Of a stretch of 64,000 nt of DNA, positions 1-8,603 are shown one piece after another; within the stretch, counting starts at the first letter, position 1; the number at the start of each line of letters is the position of its first letter. This stretch comes from DRPG01 sp964655065. Lineage in GTDB: Bacteria > Myxococcota_A > UBA796 > GCA-2862545. The DNA lies in the NCBI GenBank assembly GCA_964655065.1, contig CAZZLC010000022.1, positions 1 through 64,000 of the forward strand, given 5' to 3'. The translations under genes were made by a program, and so were the position numbers. A model generated the notes under the pieces. The model saw nothing but the letters and a program-made list of their open reading frames with translations. It had not been told where the DNA came from and did no database searches.

Positions 1-184
1 AGGCCGCGTGACCCGGCCGTCGACCGGCGCATCGTCGAGGCCGCACGGACGTTGCCGCGTCTCCCTGCTGACCGCGATCGCGGGCGCCCGTGGGATGCTC
101 GACCTCGACGAGCAGCGGGCACTGCTCCGACGAATCCTCGGGCAACACCTCCGCGGCCTCGTGACCGAGCACGGCGGTTCGTGA
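1..184 (+). pseudogene. TetR-family regulator remnant (frameshifted, internally deleted)
   Basis: Frame 1 at the window edge reads RPRDPAVDRRIVEAARTL, which looks like the start of the DNA-binding helices of a TetR regulator. About 60 bases later the reading moves to frame 2, which gives LDLDEQRALLRRILGQHL and ends at a TGA at 182-184, like a TetR C-terminal helix. The middle of the protein, about 130 residues, is missing and the two ends are out of frame with each other. I read this as the joined ends of a deleted TetR gene. Because it lies at the window edge, its start is not visible and an assembly artefact cannot be excluded. Confidence 0.35.
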
Positions 185-330
185 GCTACGCGATCGACGC
201 CGCGGGCATGCGGCACCCTCGGGGCCGCGGTCGGCCCCCTCGGATCGGCGGCTCCGGCCCGTAGTCGGCGTTCCCGAAGCCAACCACGATGATCTCGCGA
301 CGTCGGCTTCTCGTCCGCCCGGGCCCGCGG

Positions 331-1371
331 TCAGGGCACCAGGACAATGGCGTTGCCCGAGTCGAGCGTCGCGAGCGAGGCCGGCATCCACGGGCCCCCG
401 GCCACCGAGAGCTCGGCCGAGACACCTTCGAGGATGCCCAACGGACCATCGCGGTACTCGAGGCCCCCGTCGTTCACGACCAGCACGACGATGAACTGCA
501 GGGTGGTGCCGCTCTCCATCAGGCCCGTCTTCAGCACGTCGGCGTCTACGAGATCGGACAGCACGAGCGTGTGCTGGGAGTTGTCGAGGTTGGCGGTCGC
601 GGGCGCCTCGATCCAGTCCCAGCGCGAGCTCTTGATGCGGATGCCGTCGGCCGGGTCCCAGGTGGGGAAGTCCGGCTGCCCGTTGTCGTCGCGATCGAGC
701 GCCTGGACCGCCGCGGAATCGATCGAGATTCGCACGTCGACGTCGCCGTAGGCTGGCAGATGGAGTGTGGTCGCGTCGACCTGCTGTCCGTCGTCTGCCG
801 ACCCCACCTCGAATGACCCGTTGCCGTCGAAGGATCGGCTCCAGATCCACTGGCCGTAGCTCCCCGACGGATCGGAGTTCCGGATGGCGCCATATTCGAT
901 CGTCTGCGGATCCTGGTTCGCTGCCGCGAGGTCGAAGAACGCGGTCACGCCCCACACCGCGTCATCGGCCGTGGCGTCGGCGGGCTCGTGTTCGCCGGTG
1001 GTCCAGGGTCCGTCGTCCCAGACGAGCGGGAACGGCTCCGACCACTGTGTGACGGTGTCCATGATCCGGGTCTCCGCGTCGAAGCGGAAGCCGCCCATCC
1101 ACGCGAGGTAGTCTCCGGCGGTGAACTGCCGGTTCGCGCTGTCGTCGATGCGGAAGTTCACCGCCACGAAGCCGCGACAAACCGCGGGCTCGTCCAGGAC
1201 GAAGGGAACCCCAGGGTCGCAGTCGACTGTTCCGACCTCGGGGTTGGGATCGGGCTCGACGACCGGGCCGGTGTCGTTGGCGGTCTCGTCCACGGGCCGC
1301 GAGTCACGGACGTCGTCGTCACCGCTGCACGCGGCGAGCCCGAGGACGAGGACGGTTCGGAACGGGTACAT
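331..1371 (-). CDS. Secreted lipoprotein of unknown function
   Basis: A 346-residue protein that begins MYPFRTVLVLGLAACSGDDD, a short signal peptide with a clear lipobox (LAAC), so it should be lipid-anchored at the cell envelope. An Asp/Glu/Pro-rich linker follows, then a domain with many aromatic residues and a DRDDNGQPDFP segment that resembles a calcium-binding loop. I do not recognise the family. The ATG at 1371 was chosen over an in-frame start 45 bases upstream because it has GGGAGG eight bases before it and puts the signal peptide at the N-terminus. It is a lone gene on this strand, flanked by decayed genes on both sides. Confidence 0.8.
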   Translation of the reverse strand: MYPFRTVLVLGLAACSGDDDVRDSRPVDETANDTGPVVEPDPNPEVGTVDCDPGVPFVLDEPAVCRGFVAVNFRIDDSANRQFTAGDYLAWMGGFRFDAETRIMDTVTQWSEPFPLVWDDGPWTTGEHEPADATADDAVWGVTAFFDLAAANQDPQTIEYGAIRNSDPSGSYGQWIWSRSFDGNGSFEVGSADDGQQVDATTLHLPAYGDVDVRISIDSAAVQALDRDDNGQPDFPTWDPADGIRIKSSRWDWIEAPATANLDNSQHTLVLSDLVDADVLKTGLMESGTTLQFIVVLVVNDGGLEYRDGPLGILEGVSAELSVAGGPWMPASLATLDSGNAIVLVP

Positions 1372-1863
1372 GGCGAGCCTCCCACGCGGCAGCCTACCAC
1401 TGGAGGACACGAGCACCCGTTGTTCGCAGATTATCCGGGATCAAGCCGGGGCCAGGCGATCGAGTGCGGAACGACGAGGCTGGAGCCGTCCGCTGGCAGC
1501 CGCGGTCCCGCGCCTGAGTAGCGTCCGCTTGCGTTCGGTCAGCAGCGGCTGCTTACCTCCCCTTGCGCCAAACCAGGGACCTCTCTTCCCTGTTTCAGCT
1601 CGTGGGCGTCCGCCGCACTGCGGGTTCCCGACGTACACGGCCCCCGAGAGCACGCCAACCAAGAGCTCGTGATGCTCCACGCCGGACGTCGCCGCGAGTG
1701 ACTTCCGCGTTCTCCTTCCGTAGGGACCAGGTGCGTTCCTGGGTCCGGCTGCAGTCGGAGGCGCCGTTGCGGCAGCGGTCGCTCGTCGTGTTCGCGCAGC
1801 GCTCGGGCCGCTCGGCACCGCAACTCCCCCTCGCGGTCCACGAGTTGATCCTGTGCCCCACCC
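1372..1863. other. Intergenic stretch, no gene seen
   Basis: About 490 bases between the lipoprotein and the broken kinase. The open frames here have poor codon bias and no start with a ribosome binding site. It may contain the lost N-lobe region of the kinase remnant that follows, but I see no kinase glycine loop or conserved lysine in any frame. Confidence 0.4.
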
Positions 1864-2606
1864 GTGCGGCGCCTCGGGTCACGAAACGCTTCGGGGGCGC
1901 GTGGCGTCACTCCGACGTTCCACGTGCGCTCCATCGTGCCGCTCCACGACGTCGGCAGCACGGGATGCGCGGAGATCTACGCCGTGATGAAGTGGGTCGA
2001 CGGGCCGTCCCTGCACGACCTGATCGAGGAGCTCCGAGCCGGTGACCCGGGGCTGCACGAGCGGATGTCCTTCGATGCCCGCGTGAGGCTGTTCCTCGAG
2101 GTGTGTCGCGGAATCGCCTACGCCCACGGGCAGGGGATCCTGCACCGGGACATCAAGCCCGGAAACGTGATGCTCGGCGCCAACGGGGAGGTCCAGATCG
2201 TCGACTGGGGGCTCGCCAAGGCCCGGCGCGCCTCGACGACGGGCGCCGATGACGCGTCGGCGCCGGCCGCAAGGTGCCCTTCGCGCTGCAGGTCGGGCCC
2301 CACGCGGCGCAGGGGCCGGTTCCCGCCAACCTCGCCTGGCTGATCGACCGCGCGATCCAGCCCGACCCCGACCGGCGTCACCAGACGGTCCAGGCCCTGA
2401 TCGACGATGTGCAGTCGACGGCGCGCGGCGTGTTCGAGGTCAAGTGCACGTACTCGTTCCAGCAGTTCGTGCTCGCCGCGGTGGCCCGCTGGCACGATCG
2501 TCACCCCGCTCTCTTCACCTACGTGGCGGTGGGGGGCGGCCTCGCCCTCTTCACCGCCGGGGCACTGATGGGTGCACTGGGCGTGGTCGGCTTCATGTTG
2601 CTGTAG
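1864..2606 (+). pseudogene. Serine/threonine protein kinase, broken
   Basis: The first part, frame 1, from about 1918 to 2260, carries the middle of a Hanks-type kinase: SIVPLHDVGS, the catalytic loop ILHRDIKPGNVML and the metal site as VDWGLAKA (DWG in place of DFG). The N-lobe with glycine loop and lysine is absent. After DWG the reading moves to frame 3, which gives the last kinase helix region (NLAWLIDRAIQPDPDRRHQT), a linker and a C-terminal transmembrane helix (YVAVGGGLALFTAGALMGAL) before a TAG at 2604-2606. The activation loop and APE to alpha-G region are deleted. The loss of N-lobe and activation segment together with the frame change make it a pseudogene. It resembles the DWG kinase encoded at 8.6-11.3 kb. 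Confidence 0.75.
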
Positions 2607-2645
2607 AGCAGCGAGAGATCACTGTCGACGCGCCCTGGGCCGGGC

Positions 2646-3221
2646 TCACTGGATGGCGTCGACGGTCTCGGCAATCGTCGGCACGACGTCCCCATCCTCG
2701 CCGAAGTCGTGCCATGCCACCCGCCCCTCGCGATCGAGCACGGTGTAGCTGTGCTGCGTGTAGGTCCGGGTCGAGGGGTCGCCCCAGGCGTCGGCCCAGG
2801 TCTCGTCGGAATCGGCGAGCACGTCGAAGGGCAGGTCGAACTGGTCGCGCCACGCCATCGCGTCCTGGACCGTTCCGGGCTCGCTGGTGACGCCCTGCAC
2901 GATGACGTTGAGCACGGTGACGTCGTCGGCCTGGTCGTACCACTCGGCGAGCTCCTGGATCAGTCCCCGGCACCGGCTGCACCACAGCGACGAACCCACG
3001 ACGACGACCCGCTCTCCCAGCCGGTCCGACAGGGTCACCGACGCGCCGTCCGCGCTGGGCAGGGTGAAGTCGGGGGCGCAGTCGCCCTCGTCGATGCCCA
3101 CCGTGCAGTCGCCTGCGTCGGCGGCGGGTGCAACGGGATTGGCTTCCGTCATCGGGGCTTCCTCGCACGCGACGAGGGTGAGCACGGGGAACAGCAGACG
3201 CGCTGGCGAGATGGAATTCAC
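2646..3221 (-). CDS. Redoxin/TlpA-like thioredoxin-fold lipoprotein
   Basis: A 191-residue protein starting with GTG at 3221, preceded by GGAGG at a four-base gap. The N-terminus RLLFPVLTLVACEEA is a lipoprotein signal with Cys19 as the acylated residue. The mature part starts with a redoxin-type CAPDFTLPSADG element, followed by WCSRC (Cys81 and Cys84), a CxxC redox site in the position of the thioredoxin active site, and a C-terminal VLDREGRVAWHDFG strand typical of AhpC/TSA and TlpA-like proteins. It probably acts as a periplasmic thiol oxidoreductase or peroxiredoxin-like protein. The natural partner is not visible nearby. An upstream gene is about 230 bases away on the other strand. Confidence 0.85.
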   Translation of the reverse strand: MNSISPARLLFPVLTLVACEEAPMTEANPVAPAADAGDCTVGIDEGDCAPDFTLPSADGASVTLSDRLGERVVVVGSSLWCSRCRGLIQELAEWYDQADDVTVLNVIVQGVTSEPGTVQDAMAWRDQFDLPFDVLADSDETWADAWGDPSTRTYTQHSYTVLDREGRVAWHDFGEDGDVVPTIAETVDAIQ

Positions 3222-3455
3222 GGGACCTCCGACGTGCCGTCCACCGGCGCCGCGATCCGTGACGCGTCAGGTCGCCACCCCAGCCTCGCGGATCGACCAA
3301 GCGGATCGGACGGACGAAGGCGGTGGAGCTGGCCGCCTGCGGTCGCCGCGGATCCGGCGTCGCGGGGGGCTCACCATCGCAGACAACAACGGGGAACGGG
3401 ATCCGTTTCTGACGCACGTGGCGTGCTTTAGGCTGGCGACGACCCCGGAGCACCC

Positions 3456-4277
3456 ATGCGCGCCTCCATCCTCCTCTTCGGACTGCTCGCCTGCGCCGGA
3501 GACGACGAACCCGAGCCCGAGTCGGGATCCCCCGTGACGTCACCCGGCGCCACGGCGGGCGACACCGCGCCCCCCGTAGCGAACCTCGAGGCGCCAACCG
3601 ACCTCGCGCTGGAGCGTCGCGAGGGGGCCCTCGTCATCACGTGGACCGATGCCCCCGGCGCCGATCGCCACGATGTCTTTCTCGCGACCGAGGCGGGGGT
3701 CTCGCCAAGAAACGTGGACACACGTGCCAACGGTCAACGGCTCGAGGACCAGACCTCGCCGGCCCTCGTGGCCGGACTCCCCGACGGCAGCACGGTCCAC
3801 GTCGTGGTGGCGGGGGTGCTCGACGATCTGGCGGGCCCTCCGAGCACGGAGCGTTCGGCGACCCTGGACTGCGCGCCGGGCGAGTGCGTGTGCACCGAGG
3901 CGCTCGCCGTTGGCTACGACGTCGACAACAACACGTGCGGCTTCGTCGGCCTGCCCGGTGCGCCGGTGCTGCCGGAGCTCTCCCTCGACGAGTGGCAATA
4001 CAACACCTTGTTCAGCGGAGTGGGCTACGGCGCCGCATTCGGCGCCGACGGGGGGGCCTTCCGCGACGACGGAGAGGGGCGAGCCTGCGGGGCCACACCG
4101 TGGATGTCGGCGAGCAATGCGAGAGCGCGACCCAGGGCGCGACCGACTGCTCCCTGCTGGGCGCGGGCGTGGGGACCGCCTTCTGCGATCCCGCGACCTG
4201 CCAGTGGGACACGAGCCCCTGCCAGTGAGCCTCGGGCCACTTCTTCGCCCTGGTCCACGCCCACCCCGACGGCCTGA
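3456..4277 (+). CDS. Fibronectin type III-like lipoprotein, frameshifted near its C-terminus
   Basis: Starts MRASILLFGLLACAGDDEP, a lipoprotein signal with lipobox LLAC, with GGAG five bases before the ATG at 3456. A linker is followed by an FN3-like domain (PTDLALERREGALVITW ... VFLATEAGVSP) and a Cys-containing segment ending CGFVGLPGAPVLPEL. After about position 4050 the frame loses sense. A second frame (codons starting one base earlier) continues sensibly as GHTVDVGEQCESATQG and TAFCDPATCQWDTSPCQ to a TGA at 4226-4228. A single missing base, perhaps in the run of seven G at 4050-4056, would restore one protein of about 257 residues. It is either a true frameshift or a sequencing error; the coordinates given are those of the frame as it stands. 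Confidence 0.7.
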   Translation: MRASILLFGLLACAGDDEPEPESGSPVTSPGATAGDTAPPVANLEAPTDLALERREGALVITWTDAPGADRHDVFLATEAGVSPRNVDTRANGQRLEDQTSPALVAGLPDGSTVHVVVAGVLDDLAGPPSTERSATLDCAPGECVCTEALAVGYDVDNNTCGFVGLPGAPVLPELSLDEWQYNTLFSGVGYGAAFGADGGAFRDDGEGRACGATPWMSASNARARPRARPTAPCWARAWGPPSAIPRPASGTRAPASEPRATSSPWSTPTPTA

Positions 4278-4472
4278 TCGAACCCCCTACAGGACCTGCG
4301 AAATCGACTGCCGCATCCCGACACCGGCCTGACGGCCTGGGAAAACGCTTTGCCGTGGACCCTTCGTGAGTGACCGAGCCGACCCGCCGTGGCTGGCCCC
4401 ACTCTGACGTCCGACGTCGCGCTTCGGGGCCGGATCGGGGGTATGTTCCGTCCGATTTGCAGCGGAGTCAAG

Positions 4473-6275
4473 ATGCGCGGGCAGGTGGCGAGTCTCGTCG
4501 TCGGAGGATTGGTGCTCGTGGGGTGCCTTCGGGGAGCCCCTGCGCGGCCGGACGCGGAAACGGGAACGGAGGCGCCCGCCTGCGGGAACGGCCTCGTCGA
4601 GGCTGGCGAGGACTGTGACGACGGGCCGGGCAATGGCGATGCGGCCGCGTGCACCTCCACGTGCACGACCGCGGTGTGCGGAGACGGGCTCGTACTCGAC
4701 GGCGTCGAAGAGTGCGACAACGGCGACGCGAACGACGACGCGGCGGTCTGTACGTCGGGCTGCACCCTGGCCGTGTGTGGCGACGGGCTCGTGCACGTCG
4801 GCTTCGAGGACTGCGACGACGGACCCGGCAATGCCGATACTGCGGCCTGCACCGCGCGGTGCCGGCAGGCGACCTGTGGCGACGGCCTCGTGTGGGAAGG
4901 GGTCGAGGCGTGCGACGACCGCAACGTCCGCGGGGGGGACGGATGCGGCCCGACCTGCGCGCTGCCCCGCACGCTGACCCTCGAGGACGCAGACGCCAGC
5001 ATCGTTGGGCTCTCGGACGGCGGACGGGCGAGCGTCGTCCACCGGGCGGGCGACGTCAACAACGACGGCGTGGACGACCTGCTCGTCGCCGCCCCTCGCG
5101 CTCGCGTGACGACCGACGCCCCCGACGGCATCCTCTACCTCGTGCACGGGCCGATCGAGGGGACGGTGAGCCTGTCGGCGGCCGCCGCGACGTTCCCGGC
5201 CGCGGAGGAAGTGGCGAACTACGGACTGAGCGCCCGCGCCCTCGGAGACCTCGACAACGACGGCTTCGACGACTTCGGCCTCCCAATCCCGTCGCCCGTG
5301 AACAAGGGCTACGTCGGCTACGGCCCCTTCTCCGGTCAGGTCCCCCTCGGGGCCTTCGCGGGCCAGATCGAGACCCCCAACCCGCTCGCGTTCGCTCGGC
5401 TCGGCGACGTGAACGGAGATGACAGAGACGATCTGCTGATCAGCGACATCCGGGCCAGCCCGACGTTCGCCTTCGAGGGCGTGGTCTACGTGCTTGACGG
5501 CCCGGTGGAGGGCACCTTCTCGCTCGATCAGGCAAGAACCACCATTCGGGGCGGGTCGGCCGACCTCTTCTTCGGCCAGGCGCTGGCGAGCGGCGACGTC
5601 ACCGGCGACGACATCCCCGACTTGATCGTGGGGACCGAGTTTGCCGACGAGGGGGGCGTCAACGCTGGCGCGGTCTACATCGTGAACGGACGCACGACCG
5701 GCACGATCGGTCTCGACCAGGCCGACGCGCGGCTCATCGGTGCGCAAGGCAACGACCGAAGGAGCTTCGTCGCGTTCGCGGGCGACGTGAACGGTGACGG
5801 CGACGGAGACCTGCTCGTTGGAGGCTCTTACAACCAGGCCACCGCGGGGATGGCCTCGGTCGTGTTCGGCCCCCTCTCCGGAACCATCGATCTCGCCGAC
5901 GCCGACGTCCACCTCGAGCCCGAGGGGACGAGCGACGCCGCCGGAGCCACCGTGGTCGGCCCGGGCGACGTGAACGGCGATGGGTTCGACGACCTCGTAG
6001 TCGGCGCCCCCTACGCCGATGTCGGAGGTCAGAACGTGGGTGCGGTCTACCTCGTGTTCGGGCCCGTCGAGGGCGATCTCCGTCTCGCCGACGCCGACGT
6101 GATCGTACGCGGGGATCGCGATCGAGGGCTCGTGGGGTCGCAGCACAAGGTCGCGGTGGGCGACGTCGATGGGGACGGTCGGCCCGACCTCGCGATTGGC
6201 GTCGACGTCGACGTCGACGTCGGTGAAGTCGACCAAGTAGGTGTCATCTACGTGTTCTCGGGCGCGTCGCTGTGA
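4473..6275 (+). CDS. FG-GAP repeat lipoprotein with Cys-rich repeats
   Basis: A 600-residue surface protein. The ATG at 4473 follows a GGAG box and starts MRGQVASLVVGGLVLVGC, with lipobox LVGC. Next come four Cys-rich repeats of the type CGNGLVEAGEDCDDGPGNGD (DUF4215-like, common in Myxococcota), about residues 35-165. The rest is six to seven FG-GAP/integrin-alpha-like repeats, each with a calcium-loop motif such as GDVNNDGVDDLLVAAP or GDVNGDGFDDLVVGAP and ending GAVYLVFG. These predict a beta-propeller on the cell surface, used for adhesion or binding. A DVDVDVDVG run near the C-terminus (DNA 6198-6222) is a local codon repeat. No partner gene is evident. Confidence 0.9.
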   Translation: MRGQVASLVVGGLVLVGCLRGAPARPDAETGTEAPACGNGLVEAGEDCDDGPGNGDAAACTSTCTTAVCGDGLVLDGVEECDNGDANDDAAVCTSGCTLAVCGDGLVHVGFEDCDDGPGNADTAACTARCRQATCGDGLVWEGVEACDDRNVRGGDGCGPTCALPRTLTLEDADASIVGLSDGGRASVVHRAGDVNNDGVDDLLVAAPRARVTTDAPDGILYLVHGPIEGTVSLSAAAATFPAAEEVANYGLSARALGDLDNDGFDDFGLPIPSPVNKGYVGYGPFSGQVPLGAFAGQIETPNPLAFARLGDVNGDDRDDLLISDIRASPTFAFEGVVYVLDGPVEGTFSLDQARTTIRGGSADLFFGQALASGDVTGDDIPDLIVGTEFADEGGVNAGAVYIVNGRTTGTIGLDQADARLIGAQGNDRRSFVAFAGDVNGDGDGDLLVGGSYNQATAGMASVVFGPLSGTIDLADADVHLEPEGTSDAAGATVVGPGDVNGDGFDDLVVGAPYADVGGQNVGAVYLVFGPVEGDLRLADADVIVRGDRDRGLVGSQHKVAVGDVDGDGRPDLAIGVDVDVDVGEVDQVGVIYVFSGASL

Positions 6276-6420
6276 CGCTGTGACGCTGCTGGGCCTCACG
6301 CCTCGCCTGCCGACCGACGATCGGCGCGTCTTCGCCAGGACCATCGTCGACGCGCTCCCGACGGACTGGGCGGCGTACGCCCGCAGCACCACGCCGCAGG
6401 CGATCGGCGCCGGGACCTGG

Positions 6421-7509
6421 TCAGTCGAGCTCGAGCACCGCCATGCTGCCGTCCTCGCTGACAATGAGCTCACGGGTGAACCCACCGGCCTTGATGAGCG
6501 GCTGGAAGCGGTCACGCGCCCGCCGAGGCGACTGCGAAGGCACCATGTGGGTCAGCATCAGCGTCTCCACCCCCGTCTCCTCGGCGACCCGACCGAGCGT
6601 CTCGGCGCCGATGTGGTAGTCGCGGATATCACGGAAGATCGTCGCGTTTCGCTCATCCCCCGCCCGATCGAGGCCGCACGCCGCGTCGCGAACGAAGTTG
6701 TGGTCGAGAACCTCGCTCACCAGCACGTCGGCATCCATAGCGAGCGCCCGCAGGCCCTCGCTGTCGATGGTGTCGCCGCTGATGCCGACAGCGCGACCGC
6801 GGTACTCCACACGGTACCCGACCGAAGGCTCCACGGGATCGTGAGCCACGGTGTACGCCTTTACCGTCACCCCGTCGCGGTCGTAGGCCACGGTGCCCTC
6901 CGGGCTGTGCTCGATCGTCACGGCCGACGTCCGCAGCTCGGGCTCCGGGAAGACGGTCGGACCGTGGTGTTCGTTTCGATAGACGACGTCTTCCGAATAG
7001 ATCTCGAGGAAGTTGGTCACGATCGGGTCGATGCCCTCCGGTCCGTAGACGGTCAGCGGGTCGGTCCGTCCGATGATCCAGCTGCGGCTGATCGCCTCGC
7101 CGAGATCGGCGATGTGGTCGGAGTGGAAGTGCGTGACGAAGATGGCGTCGAGGTCCGTGATGGGCAAGCCGAGCGCCTCCACGGACGGCTGCGCGCGGTC
7201 GCCGAGATCGAACAGGAAGAACTGTCCCGCGACGAACACCGCCGTGCACGTCTGCGCGCGGTCCGACGGCAGCGGCGCGCCGGTCCCGCAGGTGACGACC
7301 GTGATGCGGTCACGGTCGAGCAGCTCCGCCGCGAGCTCGTCGGCCTCTTCGTCAGCGTCCACGGACTGGTTCTCGATGCGGTTGCTCTGGAGGCCCGGGT
7401 CCTCGGGACAGGTGTGGATGGGCGTGCCGTCTTCTCGGAGCAGTTCGGACTCGGGGGTCACGGATATGCAGCCGGTGAGGCTTAGGACGGTCAGTACAAG
7501 CGTGTGCAC
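6421..7509 (-). CDS. Metallo-beta-lactamase-fold hydrolase, lipoprotein
   Basis: A 362-residue protein with the RNase Z-like metallo-beta-lactamase fold: THFHSDH (His127, His129, Asp131, His132) binds the two metals; DADVLVSEVLDH, GISGDT and LTHMVPS supply the later metal ligands. The N-terminus VHTLVLTVLSLTGC has a lipobox with Cys14, so this is an exported, lipid-anchored hydrolase rather than a tRNA 3' nuclease. I chose the GTG at 7509 because GGAGG lies seven bases before it and it gives a compact signal peptide; a longer in-frame start at 7602 adds a proline-rich tail with no such site. The substrate is unknown; arylsulfatase, lactonase and phosphodiesterase activities exist in the family. 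Confidence 0.88.
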   Translation of the reverse strand: MHTLVLTVLSLTGCISVTPESELLREDGTPIHTCPEDPGLQSNRIENQSVDADEEADELAAELLDRDRITVVTCGTGAPLPSDRAQTCTAVFVAGQFFLFDLGDRAQPSVEALGLPITDLDAIFVTHFHSDHIADLGEAISRSWIIGRTDPLTVYGPEGIDPIVTNFLEIYSEDVVYRNEHHGPTVFPEPELRTSAVTIEHSPEGTVAYDRDGVTVKAYTVAHDPVEPSVGYRVEYRGRAVGISGDTIDSEGLRALAMDADVLVSEVLDHNFVRDAACGLDRAGDERNATIFRDIRDYHIGAETLGRVAEETGVETLMLTHMVPSQSPRRARDRFQPLIKAGGFTRELIVSEDGSMAVLELD

Positions 7510-7516
7510 GAGAAGG

Positions 7517-7521
7517 CCTCC
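7517..7521 (-). promoter_or_regulatory. Ribosome binding site that fixes the GTG start of the MBL-fold lipoprotein
   Basis: GGAGG on the minus strand, seven bases before the GTG at 7509. It decides the start in favour of a short signal peptide. Confidence 0.7.
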
Positions 7522-7677
7522 GAGCTCGCGGGCGGCGAGCACCAGGGTGGTCGGGGGGAGTCCGTCGACGCTCCGGGTCGGGCTCCTGGGGTCGAGCGGC
7601 ATCGAACGCCGGCGACCGTAAGGCCACGGCCTGCGAACGGGGCTGCACTGAAATCACACGGAAAGCGAACGCGACGC

Positions 7678-8595
7678 TCAGTGAGAGCGTTCGAGCCACG
7701 CCTTGCGGAAGCCGTAGCGGAGCTGGCGGTGGGGGCGGCGGCCGCGGGACTCGATCACTTCCTCGGCGTGGGGCACGCCGACGTCAGCGAGCTGGCGGCG
7801 GGTACGGTGCACGTACATCGCGAGCAGGTGCTGCAAGACCGGGACCTGGCGACACACCACGTCGACGTCCAGCCAGCCCTGCTCGGTATCCGGGACCCCG
7901 CGAGCCCGATCGTGCATGCGCTGCTGCGCGAGAATCAGCGGAAGCTGGAGGTGGGTCCGGACCGCCAACGCGGTACGCTGACCCTCCACGACAACCTCCG
8001 CCCGCAGGAGCTCCTCCCCGTCCGCGCTCGTCGTGAAGCCCACCGCCACGTCCAGCGCGGCGAGGTTCGTGACCGTGAGGTCGCCCGGCCCGGAGACGTT
8101 GGCGGGCAGGCACAGCGTCCACGCGCGGTCGTTCGCCCGCACGACCTCGCCGTCGGTCACCGGCCGCGCGTTGTCGCCCTCGTCGAGGACCCAGACGGCA
8201 CCCTCGAGGTGGATCGACAGTGCGACGTGGGCCTCGTCGGGCAGCGACAGGAGGCGGTCGGTCCCGTGGAGGGCCGGGCCCTCGGCAGGAAGCGCGATGG
8301 GGCCCGGTGGCTCCGCCGACACGATCTCCAGGGTGTCGAGCTGGCCGAACCCGATGACATCACCTGCCGACAGGAGGTGCCGCTCACCCGGCGCGATTCG
8401 CGTGTCGCCGAGCGTGGTCCCGTTGCGACTCCCCAGATCGCGCAGCCACCAGGCGCCGTCGTACTCGAGCACGGCATGCTCGTTCGAGATGACGGGATTG
8501 GCGAGCTGCAGCGTGGTGTACTCCGCCCTACCCACGAGCGTGCGTCCGCTCAGGCTGAACCAACGCCCGGTGCTCGCGAGCCGCGCCAGAGCCAC
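7678..8595 (-). CDS. FHA-domain protein with winged-helix-like C-terminus
   Basis: A 305-residue protein. Residues 1-95 form an FHA domain (TLVGRAEYTTLQL, ISNEHAVLEYD, WWLRDLGSRNGT), which binds phosphothreonine. The C-terminal part (EQGWLDVDVVCRQV, VHRTRRQLADVGV, VIESRGRRPHRQLRYG) resembles a winged-helix or OmpR-like DNA-binding domain and matches the C-terminus of the FHA protein at 45913-46824. The GTG at 8595 makes the protein begin like that paralogue, directly before the first FHA strand. It lies eight bases downstream of the kinase gene ending at 8604 and probably reads out that kinase, possibly as a phosphorylation-controlled regulator. The start is not backed by a well-spaced ribosome site; the gene may be translated by coupling. 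Confidence 0.82.
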   Translation of the reverse strand: MALARLASTGRWFSLSGRTLVGRAEYTTLQLANPVISNEHAVLEYDGAWWLRDLGSRNGTTLGDTRIAPGERHLLSAGDVIGFGQLDTLEIVSAEPPGPIALPAEGPALHGTDRLLSLPDEAHVALSIHLEGAVWVLDEGDNARPVTDGEVVRANDRAWTLCLPANVSGPGDLTVTNLAALDVAVGFTTSADGEELLRAEVVVEGQRTALAVRTHLQLPLILAQQRMHDRARGVPDTEQGWLDVDVVCRQVPVLQHLLAMYVHRTRRQLADVGVPHAEEVIESRGRRPHRQLRYGFRKAWLERSH

Positions 8596-8603
8596 GTGAC
8601 CGC

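Noticed and set aside
6198..6222. GACGTC-type simple repeat
   Set aside because: It encodes DVDVDVDV within the FG-GAP lipoprotein and has no sign of a binding site or slippage point.
4287..6515. A 742-codon minus-strand frame opposite the FG-GAP lipoprotein
   Set aside because: The plus strand has signal peptide, Cys repeats and FG-GAP loops; the minus frame has none.
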